Below are positions 61,889-64,000 of a stretch of DNA of 64,000 nt, piece after piece (positions within the stretch are counted from its first letter, which is position 1; each line of letters opens with the position of its first letter). This stretch comes from Pogonophryne albipinna (lineage: Eukaryota; Chordata; Actinopteri; Perciformes; Artedidraconidae): contig JAPTMU010000156.1 of assembly GCA_028583405.1 (NCBI GenBank), positions 434,001-498,000 on the forward strand, read 5' to 3'. A model generated the notes under the pieces. It saw nothing but the letters and a program-made list of their open reading frames with translations. It made no database searches and was not told where the DNA came from. The position numbers were made by a program, and so were the translations under genes.

Positions 61889-63640
61889 TTTATATACAAA
61901 CACTGCATTTGCACTTTTTCACAAAACGAAAACTACACCATTGGGAAAGCTTAATGTTTTGTTTAATACAAAAAAACAGGGAAAGGCTTGAAAAACACTG
62001 AGTTGAGACTCAGGGTGCAGGGTGAGGGTCACAGTGCAGGTATTCAGGCTCCATTGAATCCCCCTCTGGTTCTTGTGCTGAACGAGGGAGTAACAGACAG
62101 GAGAAAGGGTTATACACACCTATATAGCACACCTATTGGATGGAAAATTGCCTTGGGGAGATAAGGTGTGGTCTCTGTTCCCAACTGAAGTTATGGAACT
62201 TTATTATTTGTGAGTTTAACAAAGTATGACAAATGGCATCAGTAACAGATGTGATATGAATTTCTATAAAGTTGTCTCACATTCTTGGTCATGTTTTATA
62301 TACAGTATGTAATGAGTATAACATGTCCAGTAAGTATAAAGTGTTTCCTAATACTGTGTATTCAACCACTATGGAATATGTGGGCAGACAAAACTGAGTT
62401 GTTCTGTGTGTGAAGTAACCTCAAGTCACTCCGCAGGCACATTTTGATGCAGACCAGTTTGTCAAGACAAAAAAGGGCAAAACTGGGCTGAGAGCAGAGG
62501 CTATACCCACCATCTTCGTGCAAAAAGAGAAGGGCCCCTGCACCACGATTCACCCCGGGACCTGTATCTACAAAGCCCATAGCTCATGATCATAGCGATA
62601 GTGTGAAAGGTGACACAGGTATAATAAGTATGAACTCTTAGTAACAAAAGTAATATTTCTTATTTTTAAGTGGTATAATATTTTAAATGTTCGAACATTT
62701 ACAGTGCCATGTCTTCTACTTACATTAGTCTCAAAGATTGAGGGAAGGAGGGAAGGGATCACTGCCCTCCACCTGCCAGCACCCAGCCAGAGGAGCGCAA
62801 ACAACAAAAATAAGCAAGGTGTCCCGTCATGTACCTGGAAGTTTGGGTTGGCAAAATGGAGTAAGAGAGGGACTTGAAAAACCTTGGTGGCTCTCTACTC
62901 ATGTTGTTACAGTTGTCTTGGTTACAGCTCTCAAGTTTTTTTTTGTGCCATTTCCACATCTTTAGAAAATATGAAAAAATTGAAGTGAAATCAATCTCTT
63001 CTCTGGAGAACAAACTTTGATTTCTCTGTCTTGTGAGTTTGCAGTCTTGCAGTTTTGCTCCTCCACCTGTAACATCACTGCCCCTCCACCTGCCATACAG
63101 TAGGTTACTAACAAGATTACTTATATAATACAGTGATAAAATACATGTTTAGTATGCTTACTTATATAAAACAGTAGTATTAAACTTACCTTGTGTTTTC
63201 ACTCTCACTTAAGTCCCTCTCCCTTTGCCATCAATCCAAAATCAGCTGAGCTGCAACATTATACAGACAGGTAATAATCAACATAATCACAAGGACACAA
63301 TATGGCTCTGCTAAAAACACTCACTCTTACACGCACCAAAGTTATATTTATCTAATATTTAACTCCCTCCACCCCCGCATACAATCCCGTTTAGAAGCCC
63401 CTCTTCTCTAATTCAACAACGTTGGACGAAATGACATTAAGAGAACGGAATTTACAATTAAAAGGCTGTTCAACGTGTGTTGCTAACTTGATTCGGTATC
63501 CTAGCTTGATCTGTTATCTGTAAACGTTCCCTAAATCTACTAATTTAGGGATAATCCACTGACATCCTTTAATACACATGTTAATTTGAATCAGATGTAC
63601 TGATAATATCCGCAATATAAATCTTTAAACTTCTTCTTAC
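61889..63640. other. Interior of the P-like element, no further exon recognised
   Basis: Contains AT-rich DNA and repeated CCCTCCACCTGCCA motifs (62764 and 63077). A minus-strand frame near the right end (63785 down to 63643, MASPLTPMDHFLQQWRIVEP) is open but unrecognised. Confidence 0.35.
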
Positions 63641-63817
63641 CTTTAAAAGTCCGTCACGAACGGTCTATTATGCTGCAACTCTACAGCTCTGCTAGCCTTG
63701 GCGCTAACTTCCGGGGAACGATTGAGAGGCTCCACGATCCGCCATTGCTGTAAAAAGTGGTCCATGGGAGTTAACGGAGATGCCATAACTCTCAGTCTAT
63801 ATGGCGCTGGGCAAGAC

Positions 63818-63875
63818 ACTCTACCCATTTGCTCCTGTGGGTAATGTCCACAGTAATGACATTTACATGTCTAAT
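63818..63875 (+). mobile_element. SINE, 3' part
   Basis: Continuation of the SINE at 60851 after the P-like insertion: ACTCTACCCATTTGCTCCTG. It ends at the tail of an inverted L2 fragment. Confidence 0.6.
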
Positions 63876-63877
63876 AT

Positions 63878-64000
63878 CAATCAATCAATCAATGTTTATT
63901 TATATAGCCCAATATCACAAATGTTACATTTGTCTCAGTGGTCTTCACAGTGTGTACAGAATATCAGTATGACAATACGACACCCTCTGTCCTTAGACCC
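63878..64000 (-). mobile_element. L2-like LINE 3' end (copy C/D family), runs off the window
   Basis: TATCAATCAATCAATCAATG followed by TTTATTTATATAGCCCAATA is the inverse of the copy C and D tails, and the UTR GACACCCTCTGTCCTTAGAC matches the inverse of 42790-42810. The element lies in minus orientation and continues past the window end. Confidence 0.92.

Larger units (their letters stand above)
60975..63809 (+). mobile_element. P-like THAP element inserted in a SINE, 2.8 kb
   Basis: CAGCGCCATATAGA at 60975 and its inverse TCTATATGGCGCTG ending at 63809. A perfect 8-bp duplication GGCAAGAC (60967-60974 and 63810-63817) sits inside SINE sequence, which reads through when the element is removed. 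It carries a THAP-type start. Eight-bp duplication with THAP fits the P superfamily. No P transposase catalytic region was recognised, so this is an internally deleted or decayed copy. Confidence 0.75.

Overview
The window is vertebrate, almost certainly a ray-finned (teleost) fish. It holds L2-like, L1-like, RTE-like and Rex3-like LINEs, Tc1 elements, many hAT elements with 8-bp target duplications, TTAA-duplicating piggyBac-like and Kolobok-like elements, a P-like THAP element and tRNA-derived SINEs, plus long (CA)n/(CT)n tracts and split genes with GT-AG introns. Nearly everything recognisable is mobile DNA stacked inside other mobile DNA. No rRNA, operon, CRISPR array or true tRNA gene was seen.

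Region by region. 0.8-2.1 kb: last exons of a teleost SAMD3-like host gene (+). 2.9-7.6 kb: hAT end, Rex3-like LINE in a (TA)n tract, an hAT copy (5606-6708) and another TIR element. 7.64-21.40 kb: one TTAA-flanked Kolobok-like transposon. It carries a P2RX7-C-terminal-like gene (+) and a THAP transposase gene (-) that converge and overlap by 20 bp. It is swollen by an LTR-like insert, an L2 (itself holding an hAT and a SINE) and a Tc1 (itself holding two hATs). 21.9-30.3 kb: microsatellites, a TIR element containing a ZBED-type hAT, minisatellites, and one copy of a duplicated block. 31.7-33.6 kb: a Kolobok MITE and the zinc-finger exon of a C2H2 gene (-).

35.1-38.5 kb: L1 fragment split by a nearly intact Tc1 and by an RTE-like LINE. 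38.7-43.0 kb: an L2 with a second L2 in its 3' tail. 43.1-44.1 kb: hAT. 44.55-53.3 kb: an old piggyBac-like copy (-) split by an L1, which is itself split by a younger piggyBac-like copy of the same family (+) and a third L2. 53.3-56.3 kb: two hATs, a possible exon of the zinc-finger gene and a perfect 17-bp hairpin. 56.4-60.8 kb: second copy of the duplicated block, internally triplicated and split by an hAT. 60.85-63.87 kb: SINE split by a P-like THAP element. The window ends in an L2 3' end (-).

Host genes probably number two: the SAMD3-like gene and the C2H2 gene, whose upstream exons may lie at 54.6 and 57.7 kb. The most notable object is the Kolobok-like transposon with a P2RX7-like passenger. 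Its exon phases agree across introns now filled by other transposons, so one ancestral two-gene element is the simplest reading.
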